A stretch of 64,000 nt of DNA from Gamarada debralockiae. Its lineage: Eukaryota > Ascomycota > Leotiomycetes > Helotiales > Hyphodiscaceae. Under the pieces are notes generated by a model. The model had not been told where the DNA came from. It made no database searches and was given only the letters and a program-made list of their open reading frames with translations. Position numbers and translations under genes: made by a program. The stretch lies in NCBI GenBank assembly GCA_002803225.1, contig NXFV01000860.1, positions 1 through 64,000 on the forward strand. The letters run 5' to 3'. Position 1 is the stretch's first letter. Every line of letters begins with the position of its first letter. Of this stretch, positions 1 to 12,579 are shown in pieces.

Positions 1-3000
1 GGGTGGAAGATGCTCGAAAGTAACTAGCGCAGATACCGAACGGAAGTGCAGATTATTCCAAGACCGGGAGGCACAACAGGTACGTATCTTGTTTCTTGGG
101 CCGTTAGCTTAGGGTCGGAATTGTATGTGTTGGGCGATGATGGTTAACTTGTTCCTAGGGTTGAGCCTTGTTGGGGCGAAGCGTTGAAAATAGAAGCAGT
201 AGAGCAGCAAGAAAGGGCTGGCTTGGATAGAATGGAGGGAATAGATAGACGCTTTAATGACCCTTCTGTCTTCAATCTATCAGATGCAGGCTGATTATTT
301 TTATGTGGGAGATCTTTGATTATTTCTAGGAACCATCCTGGGATGCTAGAGCAAACTTCTGGAAGCTTGACCTAGAATAAGAATAGGATTACGGGGCCTG
401 TCCCTGCACTCTGTGCTCCATACAAACGGTCTGATTTCTCGATATTTCACACCGCTGCCAGCATTCATGCCTCTGCATTGTTAGACGCCGTTGATGTGAT
501 CTTGTGATCTATTGACAAGGGGTGGAGGACTACAATCTTTGGCGAGAGAAAAACCAACTGGATCTTCCGTGGGACATCGTAATATTACTCTGACTTAGAG
601 TACCTTTCACCGCCGCCAAATCGAGAAAACAAGACGGGGTCGGGTCAAAGGCCTATGACCGGAAACAGAAGCAGAAGGGTCAGGAGGAGGCGTGGGACGG
701 TGAGCAGGAAGAGGTGCCTTGATGGTCTGATCTGGGAAATAATATGCTGTGACCATGCCAATAATTACATACAGTGCCAGGTCCGCTATTATTTGCTTTG
801 CGTCTTCGCCAAGGCAAAAAGGGCATAACCAGGGAGTAAAAGGATACGATCATACATACGAGCGCGAATGGACAGGGCAGACGCTGCCAGGCAGAGGGAG
901 ATATTTTCGCTCCTCCGAGGCGATGACGCAGAGTTCAGCAGGGTTCGTTGATTGTTTTATACATTCCTTGCATGGAAATCGTTATCCTGCTGCAGCGGTT
1001 ATTTTTGTTGGTAACTTTAACCTTGATGATACGGTACGTGTGGAGTCAAGCTGTGCTTAGGCGCAGTGCTTCCTTTCCAGGTTTGTGGTCTCTCCCCTGG
1101 CCTGAACGAAATGCTGCCGGCAGTCCGCGATAAAAGGGCATAGCTTCTTCAAAATATACTTTCTATCGTTCTCAACGAAAAGGTTTGATTATAACTAAAT
1201 ATGGAAGGGATTTACATGTGCATGAACGCCTGTGTGTTCTGCAGAGCTACATATGGAAGTGACCAACGACTGTGAATCCGCTCAAAGCTCACTCTCCAAT
1301 TTTTTTGAGGCCGAGAAAAGATTGCGATGAGAGTCTGCCAGAATGCCATGATCAGCATGGCTGCAGGGCAGTGCCTGGAACAGTCAAATGCTAGCGAATG
1401 AGAAGGTCCGTCCTACGCAAAGCTGCATGCTTTGTGCTGTTCAAGTGCAAAGGCGGCGAGGACTGGTCTGCCCTACAAGACAGTGCGTCAGCCCAAGCTC
1501 GATTTCCGGGTTCGACTTACCAATTGCGTAATCACCTCGGCAGAGCAGGGAAAGCCTGGTGGTGATGATGATTTTGAGAAAGAAACGACGTCTTCTGCCT
1601 TTGTCGCATGCCTCTTAACTCAGTGAGCTGTACTTGCATGCCCCACACACCCTCTCAACGGCTCAAAGCCTCCGCAGCACACCCTATCTCGTGTTCATCT
1701 GTTCATCGTCCCTCCTTTTCGTTCGGGAGTTTCATGTTCCTGGAGGACTGACCATGACTAACCTTGACTGCTCTAACGCTTTGCAGTATAGATTATCTGG
1801 CTAGCTTCGGCTCGCAAGGGATGACCACACCATCATCGACGGCTATTCCTTGTTGGAGACAAAAGGGAGAAAGAGCAGCGAGGAGCGTAAAGGCGGGATG
1901 TTTGACCTTATTCCCTGCTGGACGGGCAAGATCCCTGCGTTGAGCCTGACTGCTGGTAGGGTTTGGAGCCAATTCTCCCACATTAGAGCACGTTCCATGT
2001 TGCACTTACGGTCCAACGGCGTGGACCCTCCTTTTCATCCCCTGCAAATCTCAACCTCTGTGGGGAGCGTGACACGATGTCGGGACCTCGGATTCCTTGC
2101 GCCTGAGGCCGGAAGTTGAGGATGAATCGAGTCACATAAAAACAAGAAAATCCCCGTCAACTCGCAAATCCTGTACCTAATTCGAAAGCTTCCGGAGCTG
2201 ATCCGATACAAGGCAATACGAATACAGGCACAGTACAGACTGGCACCCCAATGTTACCATTTGTACTTCGCTTGCGGAATCGCTAGATAAGACTCTGCTG
2301 CACTTAACGGAATCAAGAAGAGGTCGTTTGAGGTCTGAATGGATAGTGCGGCATCTGTCGGCGGGAATGATGACGCGCCGCTGCACTTGGACACTACTGT
2401 ATACAACGTATCAGACCGAAAATAACGTAGCGAGACCAGGATATGAAAGGGTGACTTTGTTTACCATCTGGTCTGCGCCAGCCTGGAACCCCCTGCTTCG
2501 CTACAGTACATTATTTCGGTCTGATACGTAGTAGGCTCAACGTCCGATGCAAAGATGATGCAGGACGAGAGCACGAGTTGTGGTCGTGATCATGAGGTGC
2601 AAAGTAAATACAACTACTGTACTGTAATGAAGGCAAACTCGAGAGCGAGGAGGAAGGTCGCAGATTGCGCCTTGCTATGCTGTCGGGTATCTCCATGCGC
2701 AAAGGAGCAAAAGATGTCTATGATCGTCCTCGAATGACGGAACCTTCGTTACCGCTCTCCCATCGAGTCACAATGTGCTGGAACTTGGCACTGCCCATAC
2801 ATTTGCGACATCGCGACGCGTTAGGCTCTCCGCTTCACGTCACTCGCTGCCCCTATGATTCTCATTACAATAGCGACGGCGAATCGCATGCCATACCTTC
2901 GCTAGGGGATCGAGGACAAGAAACAACAGGTCCTCAAGTCAACAAATCCCATTTCCTGATCTTCCAAACCCCCATGCCCAACCAATCAATAGATACCCTC

Positions 3001-3196
3001 CATTAATCTGCATGACACATACCAAAAATTGCGGATTATCTCCGTGGCACAGATTTCAGGCCTTGAATGTTCCGGTAGATCCGTGTCACCTCAGCAAGCG
3101 AAGGAGCACAGCGACGCACAGCCCTCACGAATCCTTCTCGAAGCCCCTTCGAATCTTTCAAAACCCTGTAGACACATGTTCGGTGATCTGCATGCG

Positions 3197-3275
3197 CAAG
3201 CAAGCAAGCAGCCATGAAGCAAGGATGGGCTGCTGGGGGCTGCGTTAGGCAAGGCAAAGCAGCAAGCAAGCAAGC
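3197..3275. repeat. Imperfect AAGC simple repeat
   Basis: Two tracts of tandem AAGC/GCAA units sit at about 3197-3210 and 3262-3275, separated by a purine-rich stretch. The antisense reading gives a Leu/Ala/Cys-rich peptide that imitates a signal sequence, so apparent ORFs here should be ignored. Confidence 0.7.
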
Positions 3276-4292
3276 TACCCGCAATAAATATCCACAGTAG
3301 TACCATCTGCTATCTGCTATCTGGCCTGATAATCACGTTGATTAATTTACATGAAAAAAAGCCAGCCGAAGTGGAAAACGTGGGGATAACTGTCACGTCA
3401 TGCCTGTCTTGTGCTCGCTGACCATGTCAGCATCTTATCACGATGCCCATGGTCTCCAGGACAGACGCTTCGCCCCCAAAATCAAAATGCTGCCCGAAAT
3501 AGATCGGATGCAGGTAAATAAATGCGAGGTACTATGGGTACCGAGATACCGAGTAGCTTTGAATCCCTCAGGCAACGTTATGTCTTAGCTCCTCGTTCCC
3601 CAGCTCAAATCAAATGAAAGTAAGAATCGTCTGATGCATGAGTTAGTCTTCAATTCTGCAGAGCTTTATGCAATCGCCTTTGAGCTCACCCGCAGGTGCG
3701 CACACTTCGCACTCAGGACAGAGCAGCATTCAGAGGCTTGGTCTCACCTCATCTATCGAATCATTGGCTTCGCCATGTCTTGTCATTCTGGTCGAAGAAA
3801 CCAAAAGAAAATGATGTTTTCGGATGAAATTTACTCTCTCGTTATCTTTGCAAGCGCTACACAAAGCCCGAAGCTCTCTCTCCATTCGGTACCTGAAGTT
3901 CATCGAATTGGTACTGTGGATGACTGAGTCTTCTGCAGTAGTAGCACAGTAGCGCAGCAGTGACGAACGTACAATCGTTACTGGTCTCCGCATTTCTGAG
4001 GTTCGCGCTCGCGGGTGCTGAGCGGCACGGCACGAGTATCTTCATTTATCCCTGAGACATACCTGGCACTCAACAACCAAGCTGGGCGATGACTCCAACC
4101 TACCCCTCATCTGTCAGTATCGCCTTCCTGCATACAATTTCTAATTTCCCAGCATCGCTTGCTCATTACGTATGAAGAGTTAATGTAATGCGCTGCAGCT
4201 CGCCTTCCGACTGACATTATGATAGATCGTATGCCATCCCGGTCTGACAATCATGAGCACCTCTGATCTTCCAGCGAAATCACGAGGGTTTT

Positions 4293-4310
4293 CACTATCC
4301 GCGGATAGTG
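4293..4310. promoter_or_regulatory. Perfect 18-bp palindrome centred on CCGCGG
   Basis: The 18 bases read identically on both strands, with CCG and CGG half-sites abutting at the centre. Zn2Cys6 dimers typically bind inverted or everted CGG triplets, so this could be a binding site, but no gene lies next to it. The symmetry is seen; the function is a guess. Confidence 0.3.
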
Positions 4311-6245
4311 GGGTTAACGGACAGAATGCTTCCAATCGACTCTCTCAGCCAATTTCTCCCACTGTCATATCAGACATCATTTCCTTCCCCCACGGACTAT
4401 ATCGACGATCATATCAAAATGCCAACCCACTCCCCACGCTTAGCTGACCACACGAGCTCGCCATGAAATGTGGCCCTTTTCAATTCGATTCCAACTTTGA
4501 CCTGTCTTACCTGCGTGTCTTACTTATCAGTCATCTTAAACGTTTGCGTCTTCCCAACAAAAGATCTCCGTATCCATCCTTATTTGCAGCATCAGCCGCA
4601 GCTGAGCTGCTGCCTTAATCAGATCGAGAATTTCGAATGACCTCGATTTGAATGAGGGCAAAAATGAGGCTGGCGAAACTTCGGACGCCCCGCAAAAGAT
4701 ATCATATTTCTGTATTGCGCTCACCGCAGATAAGACCAACCTCGCATAAATAGTCAGCCATGTCGGACCGGCCCACGAGACGAGACGCGTTCACTTACTG
4801 CAGTGCCACATGTGTTTAAGCCGCACAGCGGGCCGGTACCGGCAATTTTGGGAGAGTTAGTACCGTACCTGAACGCATATGGACGTGGGTGATGTGCGAG
4901 TTGACTTGATACGCCGAAAAGAACTGCCGACGCCACATGTACCAGAACAGTGGTAGACAATGGGGTTGCACACATGCATGACAGGGCTTCTCATCCATAC
5001 AAATGCGTTTGAAAGGGCGCAATAGGTACAACAAGCTTTCGGTCGTACCTCCGCTTGGTCAATGCTTCTGCTCGAGTACCTCCCCTGCCCTTAACATAAA
5101 CAAACAAGCCTTTTACCCTTGCATTTCTCCAAGCCTCCAACAGCTCCATGCTCTCCACAGCTATGCAACCTAATATCAGCCCCTCTATTCCAAATTTCTC
5201 CACCAACCTACCGCCAGTCAGCAAGAAATCTGAGAACTGACAGTCGCGCCTCGGTTCCAATATTCCAGCGAATATTACAACATCATGAGGTTACATGGCA
5301 GTCACTCTACTGTAATTTAGAAACGTTGGTGGTCTGATGATCTTCTCCTCTCCTTACTTGTATCACAAATATCACCTGGTTCCTCGGACCAAAAAGTGAG
5401 ATTATGTAGTGAGATCGACGATGCTACCTCACGGGCGCTGTAAGGCTATATCCGTTTTGAAGCTGATGCCGTGCTGAGGTATCGGGATGACCGAAGGCCC
5501 GTTCCGAGCCTCCGAATATGATACTCGTTTTGGTGCGTTGCCGAAAGGAGTACGATAATACATCCCGAATCGGTACTCGGTGACCTATAAGTTGCCCAAA
5601 CGGGATACGAGAAGACGACGCGGCCTATACCTGCAGTGAGACGGGGCCTTGATTCGGACTGCCTGGACATCAATGGCAAGGCTTCGGCGGTGTTGTTCCG
5701 AGATTGGCAACCGCTCACTAGCCGGTGGGACTCGGGATAGTCCCCCTCTGCTTGAACTCTGGTAGGGACCCGTCGGGTAATTCGCGAGTGTCAGCTATGT
5801 CTTTTCTCGGAGTGCTCTTGCGATTATCCACAGCGGGCTCTGGAAGTCTCGCTCCTCCACGGATCTCGCATTCTTATTTCCCAATCGGAGACTTCTTGAA
5901 CTCGCTTCGACTGCGCACGCCTCTTTCAATGTTTTCTCCACAGCTCGGCCATTCCTTCGCCATGGAATCTATCCATCAATTTCAACCTTCCAGTCATCGA
6001 AAACTTTTCAATCGCTACTATGACCTGTTTCTACATACTCGACGTAAGAAAACAGATAATTTCATCCCCAAAGAACGGGAGCAGGCCTTGCACCCAATGT
6101 GAATGTGTTGGTGTCCGGTGATGAGAACCACTCGTGGAACCGCTCTATGCCTGAGAGTGGCAAGTAGGTTGGTGTGCACAAGAAACCCGAATTGATCTTT
6201 GTGCTACCTTATCATTATCAGCCAGCGCTGTCGCTACCAATCAAA

Positions 6246-6279
6246 GTTGTCGTTGTCGTTGTCGACTGTCAATGTTGTC
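6246..6279. repeat. GTTGTC hexanucleotide repeat
   Basis: Three perfect tandem copies of GTTGTC occupy 6246-6263 and a fourth lies at 6274-6279. This is a small microsatellite in non-coding DNA. Confidence 0.7.
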
Positions 6280-7392
6280 GATTGTCCTCTCGCTTAAGGA
6301 CGCCAGGGTGAGGATTCGTGACCTATTGTTGAACTGTGAGTAGTTGCGGACCTGCCGCTTCTGCCGCTCAATGACTTCCTTGAAAGTATGAAATCTTGGA
6401 TTCCCTTTCTGCCTGATAATCCAAGGTACGGCGTTAAAGTTTCTAGATTTTCATGAAGCGTACTCGGCGGAGGTCCGCGAAGGTAACTGGGCTTGGCGGA
6501 GGTATCCCCATCCCGGAATAACTTGTCTGTTGTTGGATGCAAAGCATAACACGTACAAAAAATGCTTCGAAACTTCAGCATATCCATCGACTGCGGTGTG
6601 ATGTAGATCAAAGACATGAGTATTGTGAGTGAGTGAGGGGTAGTTGGAGGCTTGCGACCGTTGCCTCTTGACAATAGAAAGCGTCTTAGATTCAGACATA
6701 TGTTTTGAAGGGGTAGGATGTAGACAATTCACTTACTGATATGTGCACTGATTGAGGTCTTTGTGTGCCCGGATAATATTATTTTTGGTTCAGTAGCCAC
6801 GTATATCGGCAGACAAGTCAGGAATTGTGAATGTGACTCTGTGGTACTGTTATTTGCACCCAAAATTTAAGATGTTTCCTCCACTTTCAAACATCAAGAG
6901 GTCTAATCTACCAGTTGAGCCCCTGAAAATTGCAAAGTCGCACCCCATGACGACATATTCTTGCGAATTCTAGACACTTATAATGCTTCAACTAACATTG
7001 GAACTTACGATGAGTCCGGACGGAATCTATTTGAGCACAGTTATGAGACTGCTTCGGTGGCTGTTTTTGTGTATCGTAGTTGATACTGGCGATGAGTCTG
7101 GATGAAGGCTCTTTGCGCGCAGTGTCGATGCCGGTTTAGCACTGGTTTTGACGAGTATAGGGGAAAGGCATGAACGAGCGTTCACAACTTTCTGATACAG
7201 ACAAAACTTTCTTCACAACACCTCAAGTCTGTTGAAGCACATCGACAGGGTTAGTGTTTTTATCCTTTGCCAAGAGATCAGGGAAACGTCTTTGACGATA
7301 TAGTAAAGAATTTTCTTGTCCCTTGATAGTTACGCATTTGCTATCGAAAACACAAATCAAAACATATCACTTCTGCTCTTCCTCACAACACC

Positions 7393-7719
7393 ATGAAGTT
7401 CGACATCTCTCTCCACAGCATCCTCCTACTCCTGACCTCCCCCGCGACCACCAACTTCTTCCCTCTCGCATCTCATGACTCATCAAAACCTCCACCAGGA
7501 ACTCCAGCACGAATCTTCCTGCACTATCTGCGAGTCTTCCTTCATCTTTGGTGTCGTTTTCGAATCCATCCCACAACATGGCACTCACCCACCTCAAGAA
7601 CCCAACTTCAAAGGTTCCGAATCCTCTATATTGCCCTTTTGGTCGCAAAGTTGCTACCAGCAGTAAGCCGAATATGCTGCTTTGGGATCCGTACCCATTC
7701 GCTGAAAGGGCATAAATGA
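7393..7719 (+). CDS. Doubtful small secreted-protein ORF
   Basis: An ATG frame of 108 codons starts with a plausible secretory signal: one Lys, then a hydrophobic stretch at about residues 6-20 including a run of four Leu. After that the frame becomes Arg/Pro/Thr-rich with no recognised domain and only two Cys. An overlapping frame from 7475 has a Cys-x2-Cys motif, so a frameshift or unseen intron could join them. I do not recognise the product. It may be a decayed effector-like gene or chance. Confidence 0.2.
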   Translation: MKFDISLHSILLLLTSPATTNFFPLASHDSSKPPPGTPARIFLHYLRVFLHLWCRFRIHPTTWHSPTSRTQLQRFRILYIALLVAKLLPAVSRICCFGIRTHSLKGHK

Positions 7720-8032
7720 TGCGTGACAGCTCCTCACTTCACTCAAACGATCTAAACAGGTCGAAATACCAACAGATTTTCCTGCTGTAGTAACAAACTT
7801 AGCTCTATGCCTACCATAACTAAGTGCTCCAGTTGCTGATAAAGCCCCGTAATAATAACGCACACTTCACTCGAAGAGTTGCCATTGAAACTCCACTCAC
7901 GCCTTCGGCAGGCTTGAGATTGACGTCTATCACGGTAATGTTTTAGATGGATGTACGTAGCTTGAAGAATTCGACTTCACCTTGAACAGAGGCCCAAGGC
8001 TATGTCGGAGCCTGGTAATGTATTATTCTTTG

Positions 8033-9845
8033 TCACTTTCCGCTCGACATTGCATTCCATGAGATTTGGTGCTCGATACCCTCTCGCCAGGCCCCTACGA
8101 TATATTCCTCCTGAGTCTGCTGCTGAATATGTCGCACAACTCCAGATATTGTCACCAACTTATCTGTGCTGTAAGTTAAGTTGCAGCATGAATATCTCTC
8201 AACAATCCAATCCCACATCGACCGCAGATAGGCGACTTCGAGAAATAGGTTCGCCTATGCCTGAAATATTCTGGAAGTTGGTCTGGGAAAGACTCGCAGG
8301 CAGTAACCTCATTGCACTCCCAGAAAAGTTGTGCCGATGCACAATGTAGCGTTCGCTGAGAGAGAAGCCGTCCTTGAACCACCCAAGCACGTAGTGACAA
8401 CGGACTTTTGGTGATTGAGTCGCACGTGTTGCTTGGGACAAATCTTCTCACGACTTGGCCCGCTAGAGACTCCATTTGCATCTGGCATATCTAGATCAAC
8501 TGTTGTTTAAAGCAGCATCCTTTGCTTCCGTTTTCTGCTCCCGAGGCAGTAATGTTGAGACTCGAACTTCCATAAACCTGACCCATCAAAACCGGCTCTC
8601 TCATCCAGTCTGCTGGGCCGTCCCGGACAATGCATAACGAATCAATCCATAAGTAAGGAATGTTGAAGTGCCGGCAGATATCGATGGCCTCTAGGTATGT
8701 CTTTGCGAGAGCCTCAGAAGGAAGTTTCTCTTGCAAGGACCCAAGTGTCTTCTCTCTAGAGACTGGAAGGTAAGGGCGCCCCACTAGATAAGGGAGAGTT
8801 AGTGGTTTCCTGCTCAGGATTCTTTCGAGGGCAAAAGGGCATTGATGTTTCAGAGAAGAATGAGTAACAAGCAGTACTCGAGATGTAACAAGATCCTAGC
8901 AAAGCACAAAACGAGTGGATGGCAAGGAGACTTTGAGACTTACACAGTGGCTTAAAGTTGCGTACTTGGGACGTTCCATAGATTCGGTGCAGACCTCTGT
9001 GGCTAGAGAGGACCGCACTTGATGAAGACTGATGTGGAGGATACGTGTGGGGAACGTAGCCACAACTAACGTGTTGCAGGAGTTGTGTAAATCGCAGCAT
9101 CTCTTCACCCATTCTTTTGCCAAGGGCAAAGCACCCCGGCTGTTCAATGATATCTCTTGTGGAGTTATCGCATGACGAAGCTAGATCAAGATGTAACTAG
9201 TGTCAAGCATAAGTTAGAGACAGCGAGCAAATGGTAGAGATGACCCACAGTGGCAAGGTGTAGAAAACATGCCGGCAATGAACTCAATTTTCTCTGACGC
9301 GGAGATAATCATCATCTAAACACACTGAACACATCCAAGACTTAGGCTGAAAGTCATCAAAGTCTCTCAACCAAAATTCCAAAGATATTCTCCAGTCCAC
9401 AAGCCTCCAATCTGGTCCTACTCCACTGATCTGCATGACCGTAAGAACTCCATAGATTGAGGGACTTTCCAAGAGTCTTCCCTCTGTTTCATTTACCGAG
9501 CTGAGCGATTGGCTTTGAAGGAACTGTGTACATAGGGGTACAACCGCGTCTTGCTTAATCCCTCAATGTCCGGATATCTTTGTAGTGAGGGTAATATCGA
9601 GGTTTCCAAAAACCGCTCGAATTATCCTCATTGTCAACATCACTTGAATTATCCTCGTCACCGAAAAAGATTTCTTCCCAATGTTGGAACATATACTGGC
9701 AAACGGTGCATAATGTGGCTCGGAAAAGGGACCTGAATTCCGTGCTCCGGATCGGGGTGTCAGCGTTCAGCTCCGCCTCTTCATCCGGCCTAGGATTTCC
9801 ACTCATCGCATGCTCTTCGTTCTCCGTGTGTCCGTGACTATACAT
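8033..9845 (-). pseudogene. HET-domain gene, decayed
   Basis: The pieces are colinear with one HET protein (the fungal heterokaryon-incompatibility domain, which triggers cell death on non-self recognition). In order: an N-terminal Cys-x2-Cys segment near 9720, a segment resembling a His-rich GC.LCT region near 9545, KEWVKRCCDLH, YATLSHC at the end of an exon at 8944, then after an intron (8943-8784) PYLWIDSLCIV, RAWVVQ near 8400 and a C-terminal WDWIVERY segment near 8200. Lesions: an in-frame TAA at 9557-9555, a frameshift near 9540, another near 9120, a one-base shift in the G run at 8783-8779 just where the Trp-Gly of the HET motif should be read, an in-frame TAG at 8493-8491, and a frameshift near 8215. 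The CAG-to-TAG type of stop fits transition damage. The start is approximate. An intact HET gene lies immediately upstream on the same strand. Confidence 0.8.
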
Positions 9846-10208
9846 CGGTGCAAATATCAAAGAGATATCCAGGTAAAATAAAGCGACAACTGTGAAGTTC
9901 AAGTGGTAGAGGTAGCCATTGCTTCAGCTGACATGCAGGTCTTATGCAAGCCATACTTGTCCTCTGGGACCCTTTGCCACCCTAGAGTACAGATGGAGAC
10001 TTCTCATCATGTGACTGTTATTAGCAATGAGGACGGTGGCTTGATTAAAGCCAGGTATAGCATTTCTTGATATTATCAAGTTATGTTAATTAGAAAGAGA
10101 AGATATCTCACTTTATAACCTTATTGACATGAACAGAATCGGTGCTATATTTGGATTGGACTACCATACCATGAACTACATACATGACTCCTGGGTTTGG
10201 GGCAGTCT

Positions 10209-12170
10209 TCATTTCATATTGAAATACATTTCGTCGTGAGGCTCATTGACTGCATCACCGTCCATGATTCCTTTGCCATGAACATATGCCTCGCCGATAA
10301 ACTCCCAGAAGTCGTCGAGATGGTGCCGAAGAACGACAGGTACATCGCAACCATAAAGTATGCAAACAATGTCCGAAAATCTGGTCTGTTCGGGTACGAG
10401 ACCAAGAGAGCCACCTCTCAGTATCACAAGCCGCCTGTTCCATATCACCGACTGTACTCTCTTGAGAAAGGAAACAATAGTACTGGACTTGTTGTCCGGT
10501 TCAGCCACTGAGACTTCAAGAAGCGCCGTTGCATCTAAAGATTGGTTTCCACATCGCTCGCACGACTCTTCACATGCACGTCGATACCAGGAGGGTGGCA
10601 TATTTCCATTGGAATCTCTGTTTGCGACCATAGTGCGCCAGAACTGATCTCTCATGGTAACTCTTAGAGTAACCCACGAAGCAGGTATGGTACCACCTGC
10701 TGCAGGATCTCCTAGCCACTTAATGTGTGGGAGTCGAAAACCTAGAACTGAGAGGGTTGGATTTCGGAGCCTCTTTATGTCACTGCTAACGAACTCAACC
10801 GAGGCTAGTTTCGAACCACAAGCCTTGTATATACGTCGATTCGGCAGCCCGACAAGTATGTCCGCACAATTTCGGACATATATATGAGAAGAATCGATGG
10901 TTAATGGGAGGCCAGAAACTTTAGGAATCCACGACGGCAAGTCAGGCAAGTTCGGAGCCCAGGGCCGGCAAAGAATATTCAGAGAGCCTGAAGTCTTGAT
11001 AGCTTCCTCAATCACATCTTTGCAGACTTGTGAAAGAGGCTTGTTGTAGTCGGGAATAAGTCCTTTGGAGTCTTTTGCTAGCGATGCTAAGGCATAGATG
11101 ATGTCGTGAGCTTTGGAGGCCTGGAAGGCTGTTAAGTATGAAAGTAGCTCTTCCATTGTGCACAGCCGCTCGAGATTGTCCTCGCTTTGCCCCTTGCGGA
11201 AAACAAGGTCAAGAGCCATAACTAGCGCATGAGCCCCAACACCGCGGACCTCTCCTATGGGAAATATTTGCTTCGGAGTGGATTTGATCCTGAAGCGACC
11301 GAGTCCAACTAAAGCCGCTCCAGCGAGTGTCGAAAATACCCTGGTCATTGGTGAAAATCCGGCAATAGCTGAAACTATGAAGAACGGCGATGAAGCAGCA
11401 ATGGTGGTGTATAATCCTCTCATGTCCTCCGCAAAGTATGCGTGTAGTACACTCCTGTACTGTGGAGGCGGAAATAAATTGGGCATGCAGCCAACTTTGT
11501 CTGCGAACAAAGTCACTCCTTCAGAAAACGTGTCCCAGTATATCCAGCTAGGTCCACAAATGATCCTTGCTTCCTTTGCAAATGCAACCTCTTGAACGAT
11601 CCATCTTCGTGTGAACCATGGCCTTCGCATTAGCATTGCGACGGCGCACAAAGGTTTACCGGCTTTACCATCTGCACTCAAGCGATCGAATTCTCCCACA
11701 GATAGGTTCTGAATAAACTTGATTGCGAGGTCGCTATCATCCGCAGCTTCCCCGAGCCAAATGATCACGCTGCGAGCCTTGCCGAAAATGTCACCCATCC
11801 TTCTAACTTGCATACTCCTTTCACTCAGATTCCCCTGATCAATGCAAAGAGCATCGATCCACAGAGTTCTTCGACCTTCAGTGCCTCGCAAGCGAGCTAA
11901 TGCGCCATATAAGCTCTCTCCGATCTTGAGCTTTCGTGAGCTGGGACCTTTCACCTCGATGTCGATGGACGGAGGACCGAAGCCCCAGACATATGACAAA
12001 GCCTCATACTTGCACTCGTTCAATCTGGCATGTACAATCTCAATCGATATATTCCAATCTTTTGTTTTGGTTTGTCGATTTGGCGTGTCGGGTTGAAGTA
12101 TGACGAGGCGAATCTCCTGTGAATGGCTGAGAGGAGTGTAAACAAATGGTTTCCAGATCTTGAAGGACAT
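10209..12170 (-). CDS. HET-domain protein (heterokaryon incompatibility), intact
   Basis: A single-exon protein of 653 residues. The HET domain runs from about residue 55 to 200: YEALSYVWG at 55-63 and LWIDALCIDQ near 103-112 are the two hallmark motifs, followed by a VIIWLGEA motif and an RPWFTRRWIVQEV segment. The C-terminal half has the usual helical HET-family pattern around DIIYALASLA. Proteins of this family act in fungal self/non-self recognition and can trigger compartment death; the partner cannot be inferred. The start ATG at 12170 is the first in frame and precedes the domain at the usual distance. Its neighbour is a broken HET gene that is not a simple copy of it, because motif wording differs (LWIDSLCIV versus LWIDALCID). 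There are no signal peptide or membrane segments. Family assignment is strong; the biological role is inferred. Confidence 0.92.
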   Translation of the reverse strand: MSFKIWKPFVYTPLSHSQEIRLVILQPDTPNRQTKTKDWNISIEIVHARLNECKYEALSYVWGFGPPSIDIEVKGPSSRKLKIGESLYGALARLRGTEGRRTLWIDALCIDQGNLSERSMQVRRMGDIFGKARSVIIWLGEAADDSDLAIKFIQNLSVGEFDRLSADGKAGKPLCAVAMLMRRPWFTRRWIVQEVAFAKEARIICGPSWIYWDTFSEGVTLFADKVGCMPNLFPPPQYRSVLHAYFAEDMRGLYTTIAASSPFFIVSAIAGFSPMTRVFSTLAGAALVGLGRFRIKSTPKQIFPIGEVRGVGAHALVMALDLVFRKGQSEDNLERLCTMEELLSYLTAFQASKAHDIIYALASLAKDSKGLIPDYNKPLSQVCKDVIEEAIKTSGSLNILCRPWAPNLPDLPSWIPKVSGLPLTIDSSHIYVRNCADILVGLPNRRIYKACGSKLASVEFVSSDIKRLRNPTLSVLGFRLPHIKWLGDPAAGGTIPASWVTLRVTMRDQFWRTMVANRDSNGNMPPSWYRRACEESCERCGNQSLDATALLEVSVAEPDNKSSTIVSFLKRVQSVIWNRRLVILRGGSLGLVPEQTRFSDIVCILYGCDVPVVLRHHLDDFWEFIGEAYVHGKGIMDGDAVNEPHDEMYFNMK

Positions 12171-12579
12171 TTGGATTCTACATCAGGTTAATGGTGGGCC
12201 TCGGTTGTGGAAGAACAAAAATTAAGAGTGTAGGCACGTCGTAATAAGTTCGTTGACGTTCGCTTCGCTTCTCGGTTCGCTGAGCCCGAGTTCTCAAGAT
12301 GCGAGTTTTATGAGCGCGTGATTCAAGCCACAACAGGAGCGCCGTGGTGACGAGGTCTCATCGTCTCATTGGATTATGTAATTTGTACCGCAATATACAC
12401 CCTGACATGTATTTGACCTTAACAAACAGTTCAAATGTTCGGTAAAGCACGACTCTTAAATCATAAAGGATGAGATCGCTTTGACAAATTGGAAGGCGTG
12501 AGTGCTAGCGTGGGTGTTGAACAGACCTCCTACCCCCGAAGCATTTAATCGAAGCTGTGAAGGTTCTCTTCCATCGGAA

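Larger units (their letters stand above)
1..8032. other. Gene-poor left region
   Basis: No open reading frame here carries a domain, motif or exon chain that I recognise, and frames are short and broken on both strands. What I can see is simple-sequence DNA (AAGC and GTTGTC repeats), an 18-bp perfect palindrome at 4293-4310, and a short frame with a signal-peptide-like start near 7393. It may hold non-coding transcripts or fast-evolving small genes that cannot be recognised by eye. Confidence 0.5.

Noticed and set aside
4991..5260. 89-codon minus frame that looks protein-like
   Set aside because: Amino-acid mix is plausible but there is no motif, no partner exon and no family I know.
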